Source: Gerris lacustris | Taxonomy: Eukaryota > Arthropoda > Insecta > Hemiptera > Gerridae | Assembly: GCA_951217055.1 (NCBI GenBank) | Contig: OX578280.1 | Coordinates: 46,069,882 to 46,133,881, forward strand | Direction: 5' to 3' | Length of the DNA stretch: 64,000 nucleotides | Program-made: the position numbers and the translations under genes | Notes under the pieces: generated by a model | Told to the model about the DNA's origin: nothing | Databases searched by the model: none | The model's input: only the letters and a program-made list of their open reading frames with translations | Part shown: in pieces, positions 27,215 to 49,570 of the stretch | Numbering within the stretch: position 1 is the stretch's first letter | Layout: each line of letters starts with the position of its first letter

Positions 27215-27680
27215 AGTTGCAATTGAGTTGAAGTCACTATCACTTAAAACGGTTCAAAACATACCGTCATAGCTTACGTTACAATTTTAACTAAATTGAA
27301 TTTACTGTTAGTCCTCGCTGCATTGAGTTGAAGTCACTACTACTTATAACGTTACTGTAGCTTACGTTACAATTTTAACTAAATTAAATTTACTTTTAGT
27401 CCTCACTGCATTGAGTTGAAGTCACCAAGCTTACGTTACAATTTTATAACTAAATTAAATTTACTTTTAGTCCTCACTGCATTGAGTTGAAGTCACCAAG
27501 CTTACGTTACAATTTTATAACTAAATTAAATTTACTTTTAGTCTTCACTGCATTGAGTTGAAGTCGCACTATTACTTAAAACGTTACTATAGCTTAAATT
27601 AAAATGAGTTCTTGTTGCATTGAATTTAAGTCACTATTACTTAAAACGTTAATAAACGTCTATTGCTTAAAACGTTACAA
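27215..27680 (+). repeat. Degenerate tandem repeat just upstream of the acyl-CoA synthetase gene
   Basis: A phrase close to GCATTGAGTTGAAGTCAC recurs about six times, near 27222, 27319, 27408, 27479, 27549 and 27618, each time linked to AAACGTTAC or AAGCTTACG and a TTAACTAAATT block. Spacing is about 70-97 bp. Two central copies are almost identical, so the array has been partly homogenised. Confidence 0.8.
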
Positions 27681-27712
27681 TCATTCCTAGATTGTTTTTG
27701 TATACGTCTAAT

Positions 27713-27720
27713 TATAAATA
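27713..27720 (+). promoter_or_regulatory. Possible TATA box of the acyl-CoA synthetase gene
   Basis: TATAAATA lies 178 bp before the ATG. In such AT-rich DNA this may be chance; no clear initiator was found about 30 bp downstream. Confidence 0.25.
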
Positions 27721-27897
27721 CCTCTAATAAATCATCGTAATTACATTTAGTTTAAAATACAAATAACTTTTTGTTTATGCTTCGTATGCAGTTTTATTTT
27801 GTGATAGTTGTATTGTGTTAGTTAACAATCATTATTGGACGATACATTATTTTTTCCAGAAACTCTTTTTCTTTGGAATTTTAATAGATATTAAACA

Positions 27898-38297
<10,400 letters not shown>

Positions 38298-38395
38298 TAA
38301 AAAGAAGAATGAAAAAAAAAAAATCAATAAGAATGAGTAAAATGTATATTTGTTTTATTAAATTACAGCTTAGTGTTATTATATTTTTATTTTAC

Positions 38396-38636
38396 ATACT
38401 CTTTACTGGTCTTACAATTAGTGTTAACTCTAACAGCTCAGATTAGCCAACCTATGTAAGGCAAAAATAAAGCTACTAGGCCTTTACAGGCCTAGTACAC
38501 AATAACATCACGCCAGTTACATGTTTGTTTGCCTAGTCGGCCCGACCTTCTAGGGTCTCAATCGCTCCCCTATCATTTTTTTAGATTTCTTCGCGCTGTC
38601 AGTGATAAAACAAATAGTAAGACCAGTATAGAGTAA
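38396..38636. mobile_element. 241-bp MITE-like element just 3' of the acyl-CoA synthetase gene
   Basis: TACTCTTTACTGGTCTTAC at the left end and its complement with one mismatch at the right end form 19-bp inverted repeats. It holds an AATAAA (about 38466) that could serve as poly(A) signal for the gene upstream. A related stretch (CAGCTCAGGTTAG..., AATAAAGCCAG) recurs near 47385-47460. Confidence 0.65.
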
Positions 38637-41600
38637 AATTGAACAGAATATTGTCATAAAACAAAACTACCAAGACAGCTAAACTTGAATACAGAACCAA
38701 TTCCAATAATTTTAATTGCTCACCACCACCTTTATACCAGTTTGTAATGATTAAGTGGTCAAAAGATGCCTTTAAAACTTAATTATAGCAATTAATAAGT
38801 TTTTGAAATTCGAAACAAATGTATTTCCTGATCCTATAGTAATATGATGTTTTATCGATCCTTAATTATTCTATATACTAAACAAATATTTCATTCACCC
38901 ATACGATTAATTTTCAGTTAAAACGACGAATTTGAGTCATTTTCTGTTTGAAGCGTATTATTTTATTTTTACAATTCATGTACTTAATTTTTTTTTTACG
39001 AAAAAACATTTTATTTTACCTTTAAAATGTATCAACAATTGAAGATTAGCTCACAATAAGAAAAATGATTTTAAGTTAAATTAAAATGCTAAACGGAAAA
39101 CGAAATTTTCATTAAAAACTTGTCATACACTCAGTTCTACCAAGCCATTGAAAATCATCTGTATTTAAGCCCAAGAGCAACTTCTAAATCCCGAGTTGCC
39201 TCACGAAGGAAAATTATTAAATTTTACTCCAATCCGTTTTGGTCCTTTTTAACAATTTGAAACCCTTTTCCTGCCGATACATAAAGGCAACTTTGCAATT
39301 CTCTCGTAATCTCCCCGGGGTTTCACTTGATCCAACATATAGGCAACTTTTCTTCTCTTAACCCGTCCCAAATTGACTTGACTCGAGTTGAAACTGCCAA
39401 AGCAACTCCCCCAGAGTTGCCAAGTATAAACGTCCAATCAAGTATTTCACATTCTCTCTCTTTTCCCCTCCGAGTTGTAAACTTTACGAAACAGACGGGA
39501 AATTTCTCAAAAAGAAACTTTTCTCTTGGAAGTTCTTAAACATTCCACTTCCTTCATAATGATTTTAACTAACTGAAATTACTAACACAACAGGAAAAGA
39601 TCTAAATAAACATGAGATAGATTTTTGACTGGTTTTCTCAAAGATAAAGTCAGAAATACAGACAGATATGGCCGGTTTTGGTTTGCGTAATGTATGAATG
39701 AAAATAAAATGATGTGAATAAAAAAGTATTTATCAATTTTGCGATTCTAATCACTGTACTGACAAAGTTTTAATTTTTTGTATAATGTATATATGGTTGA
39801 ATTTATACAAAGTTTATTTAAGTTATTTATTCTCTCAATATATTTATGTTGGCATAAGGCTTCAGATCAGCATCTTTGTAATTATAATATGTACAATTTT
39901 AGAAAACACAATATTCAATTCACCTACTATCCAATAATTTGATCAATCTAAAAAAAGGGATATTTTTTCTCTAACAAACAAGTAATATTTGATTTATAAA
40001 AAGAGCTTCATTTTCTTTTTATTGCAAGAGTTATTTCTTCATCTCTTTATCACTGTATTCTTAATCAAAGTTGCTTTACATTTTTATCACTTTTTTTACC
40101 TACTTAATCAGGACTGGGTAAAAAAAAGTTTATTTTTTATATTAATACTTGCTTTTTACACTGTGTGATTTTCTTTGAAAGTAAATTAATTTCGTCTTAT
40201 TTTTTTTTAATCTATAAAAAAATGTTAAAAGGGTAAATTGGAAGTATTCATGATATAAATCATATTGGATTACATTTAATTTAACTTATCCACCTAATTT
40301 ACTTAAGGGTAATAATCTTTTAAACGCAGGCTTCCCCGGTCAAGTATCTTAACATTTTATGTTTAAAGATTAGAAAGTTTGAAGTTTAAGTCACCCTAAA
40401 AACAACCCCCTTAACCCTAAACGAGAAACCAAATAAATTAAGGCAACTGATGGTCCAAATAATCTCGAGTAGCTTAAATTCGTAGATTTAAAATGTGTTA
40501 TTTTTTTATTAATAAATCTTTATTTTATTATTAATTTTGCATTTGTAACAGGGATAACCTGCTTATAACATACAACAAAGAATGAAGTGAACTATGAAAT
40601 GGTTATAAGTAGAATTTACAATTTACATCATATAGGCATAAGAGAGTTTGAACTGAACTATACTAATGGTGAATAGTATAGTCCGTAATTAAACTGGCAA
40701 TCCAATTATTTACGAATAGGTTGGATAGTCATAGATTCAGAAGACGGCATGTTTTGATTCGTAAATATTTATTTAATTTTTTGATTCGTATTTTTAATAG
40801 GGATAACCAGCTGCAACCTTTTAGATCATGTTGTAACCTATAAAAAGAGCTGGGGAAGTCCATTGCAGTACTATGCCTCAATTCCTTGGAAAATTAATAA
40901 TTTGTAAAACAAAAAATCGTTTCCCTTGTTAAGACGAAAGTGAATCTACAATCTATCTAGGTGTCAGTTTTGTTAACAAAGCGACCCTCGTAATCGTATT
41001 ATCCCAGGTAGAGGAGTTATATGTGACTGAAATGATTCAGGCTAATGATTTGGAAAAATACTCCTCGTTACGGACAGAAAGACTAGCAGTGAAAGTCACC
41101 TCTTTGTAATTTCCTCAGTAAAAATTGATATCCCCTTTCTCTTCAAACAGAATTTGATTAAATAAAATAAAATATTGGCGTCAAAGTAAGAAAAGAAAAG
41201 ACATATATACCTAGATATGAGGACTTAATTATGGAAGAGTTAAATTAATTAAAAAAGGGGGTAAAAATGTTTCCTATTCGTGTTCTTAACACATTTTGAG
41301 AGACACTAGCTCTTTATCAAAAGATGAACTCAAAAATAAAGCAAATTCTTAAATATATCTGTCTATTGTATCTTTAAGCATAATGTATTGTTGTAAAGTT
41401 TAAGACTAATTTCACAATAGAAAACGGTTTGAATCGGAAAAAGCTTTAGCTTTATTTCTTTCGAAACATGAAATAAAGGTAAATATGTTTAATTTTTAAA
41501 ACTTGACAGGAAAGCAGAAATCTGAATTATTTCTACGAAACTATACAGAAAAGCAAACAAGTTTGATTTGTTAGGAAACTTGACAGAGAAGCAAACAAAA

Positions 41601-43354
41601 GTTTTATTATTTAAGGACTTGATAGGGAAGCAGAAATCTGTTTTATTTCTTACGAAACTTTACAGAAAAGCAAACATAAATTTTATTTTATAAGCATCAG
41701 CATAAGCACCAGTTTTTTTTTTTCATAAGAGAATTTACAGAGAATACAATTGATTATAATTGCACTTACTTTACTTGTACTTACTTTATAGTTACTCCAA
41801 TAGATTATAAATTTGCTTAAAATAAATTTAATTACGTCGATTTCGTTCACCAAGCGTTATCAGTTGTTTCAGTCGACTAATCGTTATAATTTACTAAATT
41901 AATCATATAATTTATCATGTAAATAAAACCAATAATTTTTAAACATATCGAGTGAACTTAATCAATAATTTAGTAGTTAATAATACATTATCTAATTCAA
42001 ATGTATCAAATAATAAAATATTATAAATTCAGTGATAGAATCCGATCAATAATAAATTATATGGTAATCCAAAATATTATAATTTTATTAGATAATGCAA
42101 GATATTATAAATTTACAAGGTAATCCAAGAGATTATAAATTTAAAAGATAATGGAGAAGATTATAAAATTGAGGTGGGAATCAACAAGGCTATAACAGAA
42201 TAGAAATAATGAGAGAGAAAGTTCATTTTCATCTGTTTGAAAAGCCAAGTTGAAATTGTACCGTCCCAAGCCAGTAGATTCAATAGAAACTAGTGGAGCA
42301 AAAGTTTTCCTTCCACCGAAATTTGGTTTGGTTCCAACTTGTTGCTTTGTCTGCCCCCCTCTTCTTCACCAATTTCCTTTGCCATTATCTCTTTTTAAAG
42401 AGGGAAAAATTTTACCCTCAAATAATATCTTGATCAGCATCATTTTCCCAATTTTCTAGTTACATTTATAGTCACTATTTTTCTCTAGTTTTAAATAATC
42501 CCTTTATTTTACCCTCCAAATAATGATACCTATGTAATTCGATTTATTTTTTAAAAAAATCATTTACGGTATTAAAAAATAAAAAATGTGTATTAGGATT
42601 AACTGTGATAAGTAAGTTATTTATTTAATTTATAATTTCGTATATAAATATAAATAAATACCCCAAAAAAGGTATATTTTCAGACTTGAATTTACAGAAA
42701 TTGTTTCGCGTAGTCAGCACTACCTGGGCCATGACGGACGTCAGTTTAAAAACAGGGGTTGACAAATCTATTAAATTATGTCTATGGTGTAGATTCTATT
42801 TACTTTTGAAAATTAAATGTATTTTAATAAACAGTGACAATATATATTTCTATTTTCTGTAAAAAAAACAATGGGGAAAATATTTCCTTATGCAAATTTT
42901 CTTCGATGCAATGCTATTATCGATGCAATTTTTTCCAATGAAAATTCTTTACGATGCAATTTTTTCAAACATTTAATTGCAATTTAATTATTATTGAACT
43001 TTCCATATGGACACCCTGAATTCGGGTTCTACCTAATTCAGACTTTAATTTCTCTACGGCTTAGGCCTTTTTACCAGAATGTAAATTAATGCCTACAATA
43101 TGTGTACATATGATTTGGTAACCAATGTAAAAAAAAAAAAAAAATAAAAATAAAAATAAAAAATAAAAATAGCTAAGTGCTTATGAAAGTAATCAAATTG
43201 AGACTCACGAAAAAGCGCATACCAATTCTTCCAATAAGATTAAACGGGCCAAATTTATACAGGATAGACTTACCTAAAACAAACAAACAAAAATGAATTA
43301 ATTAATAAATAATTGTACAAAACAAATTACATGAGCTTTATTTAACCGATAATT
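38637..43354. other. No gene seen apart from the tandem repeat at 41490
   Basis: Several short open frames (for example 39327 and 42250) have no recognisable domain. A pair of similar words GGGATAACC.GC.A.AAC occurs near 40552 and 40800. Confidence 0.55.
41490..41700 (+). repeat. Degenerate tandem repeat (GAAACTTGACAGAGAAGCAAA)
   Basis: Five units of about 40-50 bp, each with a ACTTGACAG.AAAGCA core followed by TTTTATTT. Alternate units (AGCAGAAATCTG and AGCAAACA) suggest a two-part higher unit. Confidence 0.65.
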
Positions 43355-44038
43355 AGGGTCCGTAGGCAAAACCAATGACCCTTATATTTTCCTGCGTGTG
43401 TCTGTCCGTCCGTCCTCTCGCGTACTCTTACGGCTACACCTTTCGTCCGATCACTTTGAAATTTGGCATGTATGTGTCTTGTACCTACCCACATATTTTA
43501 AAAATATAGCAACTTAAAAAAAATATTTTTAAAAAAAATTAGGGTAAAAAACTTAAGGGTTAATTTTTTGTTTTTTCGACACCGTGAGAGGTATCATATG
43601 AAAGGTTACGTCGAGCTGATTACAAAAATATATAATTCTTTGGATATAACTTTGATAGGGCGAGCGTAGGCAAGTTTGAAGTGGGTGTGAAACGTGTCCC
43701 CCCCCCCCTCTATCTCGCTTATGTCAAGTGCAAAAAATCTGAAAAAATTCCTTAACATTCTTCAACCAAAAGTAAAGATACCACTTTTTGGAAATTTCGA
43801 AAAAAATATTATTTTATTTTTTATTGACAAAATACGTTTTTTTAAAATAATTATGGTCTTTTCGATGTATTTATATGGTTGTAGTTCGGTTCAGTGGCAA
43901 AAAAATACTTTATCAGAGTGTGTTTTGAGAATATCAGACCCTTAGGATGGTTCAAAGTAAGCTTTTTAACATTTAAAAAAAAAAACACTGTTTATACACT
44001 TTACAGTTAAACACTATATAGTGTGGCCTACGGACCCT
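43355..44038. mobile_element. About 680-bp element with 13-bp terminal inverted repeats
   Basis: AGGGTCCGTAGGC at 43355-43367 and its exact complement at 44026-44038 bound the element. The interior has TCTGTCCGTCCGTCC and CACTTTGAAATTTGGCATGT, wording similar to family A, and no long ORF. No clear target duplication was seen. Confidence 0.7.
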
Positions 44039-45054
44039 CGCTGTGTGCTGACCAGCACACACTTGACCTTTTTATTATTAAAATAAGAGAAAGAACCAAA
44101 AGATATAAATAAATGTTTAAAACCGACTCTAAACATCTAATTCTCAGCGGAATGAGTTAAATTACAATATGTGAAATCAATACTTTACAAAAAAGAGAGG
44201 GGATTGGCGAAGCCGAGAGATAAGGAACGAATTTGCCTACTCATACCTCACTTAAACTCTCAGTAAATTCAACTAATTTCTAATTTAGAGGCTAATAAAT
44301 TATATTAAGTATATAATAAAGTTTCAATAAAAATATGGTTGCGCGTGTGTGAAGTGAAAGGAAGCAACGTGTGCAGGTTAAAATGATTATGAGAGCTACC
44401 TTCTGCGCACGTTCCTTTTCCTCGCGCACAAGGATGACATTAACATGTTTTGTTAAATGTCCTGATTTTAAAAAAACCCATTTCAGTTAAGCTTGAATTT
44501 AGAGAGTAAATATTCAAAATTAAAGTTGTGAAAAACAATTGTAAAATATATTGACATTTTTTGGTTTACCTAACATGAAAGTATGACTATTATAGTCACG
44601 GATAGTTTAATTTTTTGTTGGAGAGAAACATTTATTTATTGAAAAATTTAAAAAGCACTTTAGTATGATTTATTCAGAAGCAAAACATTGCTTGTTTTCT
44701 CAGGATGAGCTATGGGATATTTTCAAAATAACTTTCATATATCATTTCGGAGGAGAAGTCATAAGGGGTATTTCATGCTAAAAATATTTAGTTGGCATAT
44801 TTGCTAAACTCGAACGAAACGATGGAATTTACAAATAATTTGTCGCATTTTCAACTTAAAATGGCCATCATTATTTTTTTTTTAGAATTCTTTGTTTTTC
44901 GTTCATATGGAAATATCTGGTACATTCTAAAAAAGCGCATGAAGATCAAATCTTTTTTTCAGATTCATTTATAGTAGTCACTAGGTACCCATTAAGTATT
45001 TTATCCTTTTTGTATAGTGTATAATTGAACTACACGAGAACACTGTACTTTATG

Positions 45055-45335
45055 GCAGAGAGTATAATAGAAATATATACTATACTTTATTGTTTAGAAT
45101 AATAGAAGTGATATTACATGCTATAGAGTAGTAGAAATGTATAATACCCTTTATTTAGAAATACCCTTATGTAATTCCCTCTATGTAGAAATGTATAATA
45201 TCCTTTTATTGTATACGTAACATAAATATATAATGTACTCGAACTTCATTGTATAAATTAGTATATTCTATACTTTATGGCATACAGAAATAAAAATATA
45301 TCCCATACGTTATTGTTCACAGTAATAGAAGTTTA
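45055..45335 (+). repeat. Degenerate tandem repeat (ATAGAAATGTATAATACC)
   Basis: Units of about 40-50 bp containing AATAGAA.TATAT and TACTTTATTGT repeat five to six times up to the start of the inverted-repeat element at 45339, and again briefly after it (46322 on), so the element was inserted into this array. Confidence 0.65.
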
Positions 45336-45338
45336 TTA

Positions 45339-46321
45339 TAGGGTGATCCAAAAGTTCGGCAGCGGCTTAATATCTCCGGTTATAATTGAGATATTAAGAT
45401 CCCGTTTGCAGGTATCTTAATCATTTGTAAAAAACTACTTTTTGGTTGGTAATAATTTTTTCCACCATATTTGTTGCCGCCATATTGGATTCAACTTTGA
45501 ATTTTAAATTGGACCACCCATAAAGTGATACATTTTTGGAAAGCTCTTAAAAAAAGAAAACATTTGCCGCAAACCCGAGCTTTCTATCTACTCCCGTTCC
45601 AAATGTCGGACACTCAACGTTTAAAAATGATTTTTTATTTTTTATTTTTAATAGTTTAGTTAGATATAAAAAAATCGCTTTCACAACATACAAACTTTCT
45701 CATATAATCTCGGCCCCAGATCCCAGGAAACATGAATATAACATTAAATATTTATTGTATTAAGCTCGCTTCAACGATAAACCTACGTGATGCTTAGTTA
45801 ATTTATTATTATTTAAAATGTGTTCAACAGGTATGGTTGTTTACTTTTTGTTTTCGATTTTTCAACCAAATGAGATTAATTTTCATCAATCTCGGAAACT
45901 ATGACTTGATAACGAACTAGGTTTTCTGGGATCTGGGACAGAGATTATATGAGAAAGTTAGTCTGAGTTGTCTCGGACCGATTTTTTTATTTCTAACTAA
46001 ACTATTGAGAATAAGAAAAAAAGAGTAAATTTTTTAACTTTGAGTGTCCGCCATTTTGAAACGGGAGTAGATAGGAAGCTCGGGTTTGCGGTAATTGATT
46101 TCTTTTTTCAAGACCTTTCCAAAAATGTATCACTTTATGGGTGTTCCAATTTAAAATTTCAAAGTTGAATCCAATATGGCGGCAACCAATATGGCGGAAA
46201 AAATGATTACCCACCAAAAAAGTAGTTGTTTACAAATGATTAAGATACCCGCAAACGGGAACTTAATATCTCAATTATAACCGGAGATATTAAGCCGTTG
46301 CCGAACTTTTGGATCACCCTG
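45339..46321. mobile_element. 983-bp inverted-repeat DNA element (GGGTGATCCAAAAG ends)
   Basis: The right end reads CAGGGTGATCCAAAAGTTCG on the minus strand and is followed by TA. The left end is the same except for T at the first base, and TA precedes it. The arms match over about 300 bp, and more loosely almost to the centre near 45830. CAGGGTG ends with a TA target are common in arthropod mariner-type non-autonomous elements. The inner arms carry the CTTTCTCATATAATCTCGG phrase also seen in family A. There is no transposase. Confidence 0.88.
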
Positions 46322-46323
46322 TA

Positions 46324-49199
46324 TATACTTTATTTTATAGAGATTTTATATATTCTATACTTTCTATAATATTGATATAACGATTTTTAATTTAGTGCAT
46401 TTATTTTACAGTCTAGAAAAACCGTCTAGCGGACATTTGCCGAACTCCTTATAGACACTCATTTGCTTACTAATTCTACATGCTTATTTTTCTTGAACTT
46501 AATTTCTTCATGAAGACATTCTTGATTCCACGGGAGACGGTTTTGACTGATATGATTAGAAAATATGTGATTGCAATTTATTTTAATACCATTTAAGTTT
46601 CTTTTAGAAAAAATAGTTAAATTTAAGAACATAAGAATTCTATTTCTATTTCCTTATGGATAGGATTATTTTTATAGTATAGTTTAATAAAATTGTTCAG
46701 TATGATTCAATAAGCAAGGAATTCCGTGACAGCGAACAAATAGAAAACATTAGATGAAGTTATTTCGTATATGACATAAGTTAGTAAGAGTAATATCGGA
46801 CTGTTTTTCTTTTTTTTATACTCTGATCAAAAAATCATTAGGTCATTTAGAGATGGAGGGTTAGTCCCTAACCTTAACACCTACAACAGTACAACATGTC
46901 CCAGTTTTCTAGATACAGATTTATGCAATGAATAATTTAAGTATCAATGACTGGCTTACTCATCACGATATCTCTGCAACCACTAGAGCTATAATTATGA
47001 CATTTTGTTGGTAGGGCCCTCTTAAGCCCTAGGTGCTATTTGTGTCTTGACACAAGATGGCGGAAATTTATATATAAAATTTATCCTGATGATATCACGG
47101 ACCCAATTACACTAGAACCTTGAAATGTGGAGGTATGCTTCCTTTTACAAACAGTCTATATTAAAGTTTTCCAAGCAGCCATTTTGATTCAAGTTGGCGG
47201 CAATATACGTATAGTTTACAAAAGAACAACACATCTGCTTTTATTGAAAAATTCGAACTTTAAAATGCATTCTAAGCAGTCAGAATCCGTTACTAATTAA
47301 GGATTTTTTCATATTATATCTTTTGGTTATAAGGGAAAGACTGAGATTTATTATTACGAGATTTATTATTTATTAACATAGACAGCTCAGGTTAGGGGCC
47401 AAACTATGTGAGGGAAACAATAAAGCCAGTTGGTGGTTATCCTTAGGGCCTCTCTCCTCCGCCAGTGAATACGTTTACCTACTATCAGAGTTTACCTACT
47501 ATACATACTAAATCAGAGTCTAGACTATGGTTTGAGAATATTATGTGCATTTTTGTTAGTCTTGATGTTTCTCTAGGTGTTATGTTTGTGGAAGCGACAA
47601 TGTTGCGTTCCATCTCGTCTAGAGGTTAGTTTTTAAATCTTTGCCTCGAGTTGACTCGATGAGCTGGCCGGTAGTCTCACCCTGACTCGAATACAAATTG
47701 GAATAGTATTTTTTATTTTTTTTGTTGTTGTCGAACTTATTCCCAGTTTAAAACCCGGAGAGAAGCTACTACAGACAAGCTCCCAAACATCTCGTTTCAA
47801 ATTCCATGTTGACTGCTAGACGAGCTCGCGTTCCTTCATGTCTTATCGCCTCCTCTACGTGTCTGTCTGTCCATATTCTTTCCCTTCTTTTGTTTCTTTT
47901 TTACTTGATAAGTGGGACTTTCAAATACCATTTGAATTCCTTACCTGTTTAAGAACCCAATCTTTGTTTATTTATATACGATATACTACATATGCAGAGG
48001 GTTAGGATTAAAATGGACGTCAGACCTGATTTATTGATTTTGTTATTTGGTACACTCCAAGACTCTCTGAGAGCGAATCAGCAGAAAGTTAAGTGTCGCC
48101 GAAAACATAGATGTTGTTTTCATAAAAAAACACCTCAATTGTAACGAAGCACAAAACAAAGGTATTTCCTGTGACAGGAAGTCCAAACTCGTACCTTTAG
48201 TACTGGTACAAAAAAACAAGACATCATTGAGGTATTTTATTCCTTTATTAGACTGTGATCTCATTTCCTGACTATTATAGAAAAACCTTTATGATTATAA
48301 TGTTATATTTCGTTTTGTTTTTGTTTTTCTTCTAGTATTTAGTACTCGCAAATAGCTAAAACCAGGGTCAAATACCGATATATCGTAATGGTTCGAATAC
48401 CACGGAGGTAAGATGTGTTTAACACTCACCTAATGTAAATCACATTGGTTATTTTTAAAGAGGAAGGGGAAAAAATAAAAAATACATTGGCCAACGGAAG
48501 TTGAGCCCTGAGTCATTAAGTTTACGCCACACAGGTTATACTTATTTTTGTAAGAATAATGTTAAGTGGGAGTGTGTAAAAGTAAGTATAGTTTTGTAAA
48601 TTAAAATAAAATAAAAATAATAGAAATTCGTTGTAAATGGAACGGAAATCGTAATGACGCAGTGAATCAAGAATGAAAATCCTATATAATAGTCTAAAAA
48701 TAAAATAATAAGCGTATAACAATACTTATTTTTATAATGTTAACAATTATTTTCCAATTGTTAAAAAGTGTTTGAGAGGACTTCCTGTGACAGGAAATAC
48801 TTATCGAATTTTCAGGTGTGATTTTATAAAAGATTCTACGACGGCTATGGCATGATTCTTTGGTTGAATGCAATTATCATACATAAAATATGGGTGAAAA
48901 GCGGAAATTATCGGTGTTTTGATGTACAGACGAGGGAACGATTACAGAAAACCAAAACCAATTTTAATATAATTTTTAATTAATCTCAAAAAGAGGAAGA
49001 GTGCAGACTCCTTGTGAAGGGTTTTAATGATATTAAACAGAATCTTCTTTATAAACCTATAAAGAAAATATACTATTTATTTACCTATAATATTTATTTA
49101 TTAAATAAATGTAAAAATGTAGCTACCCATATACGTTTCAATCTTCTGCACCCACAAAGGTTTTTCTACACCTATATCTTTAAAAGTAGGTACTTATGT
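46324..49199. other. No gene seen
   Basis: A word TTTCCTGTGACAGGAAGTCC near 48167 recurs inverted near 48779, 620 bp away, perhaps marking a decayed element. Otherwise nothing recognised. Confidence 0.5.
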
Positions 49200-49570
49200 G
49201 ATTTTTAAGAAATTTGGATGGATCGTCGAACATAGCCCGAAGATGTTCCAATATTAATTTCATCCGTCTGTCCACATTTAATATCGAATACAAATAAATT
49301 TGACCCCACTAGAAATCGAAACAAAACCAAACTTCATTAAACCATTCTTCCAATAATAATGTACACAAAGAAGCAGTGTGTCATTGGCAGATTTTTTTTT
49401 TTTTTTTTTTTTTTTTTACTTAGACGTTATTTTTATTTATAAACAATTATGGCAGATTTTAAGAAAAAGATGGGAACAAATTAAATACATTTTAATAATG
49501 CTTCAAAAAAGGATAACGTGATAAGAGGCGATGAAGCTATGTGCCACACTAATTAGCAGACTATTTTTAA
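49200..49570 (-). mobile_element. Family B fragments
   Basis: AAGAAATTTGGATGGATCGTC, TTCATCCGTCTG and, further on, GATGAAGCTATGTGCCAC are the 5' part of the family on the minus strand. A poly(T) run (49390-49418) splits it. Confidence 0.65.

Noticed and set aside
39180..39540. Possible gene around the open frames at 39249(-) and 39327(+)
   Set aside because: The two strands give similar-length frames without any recognised motif, splice structure or start context.
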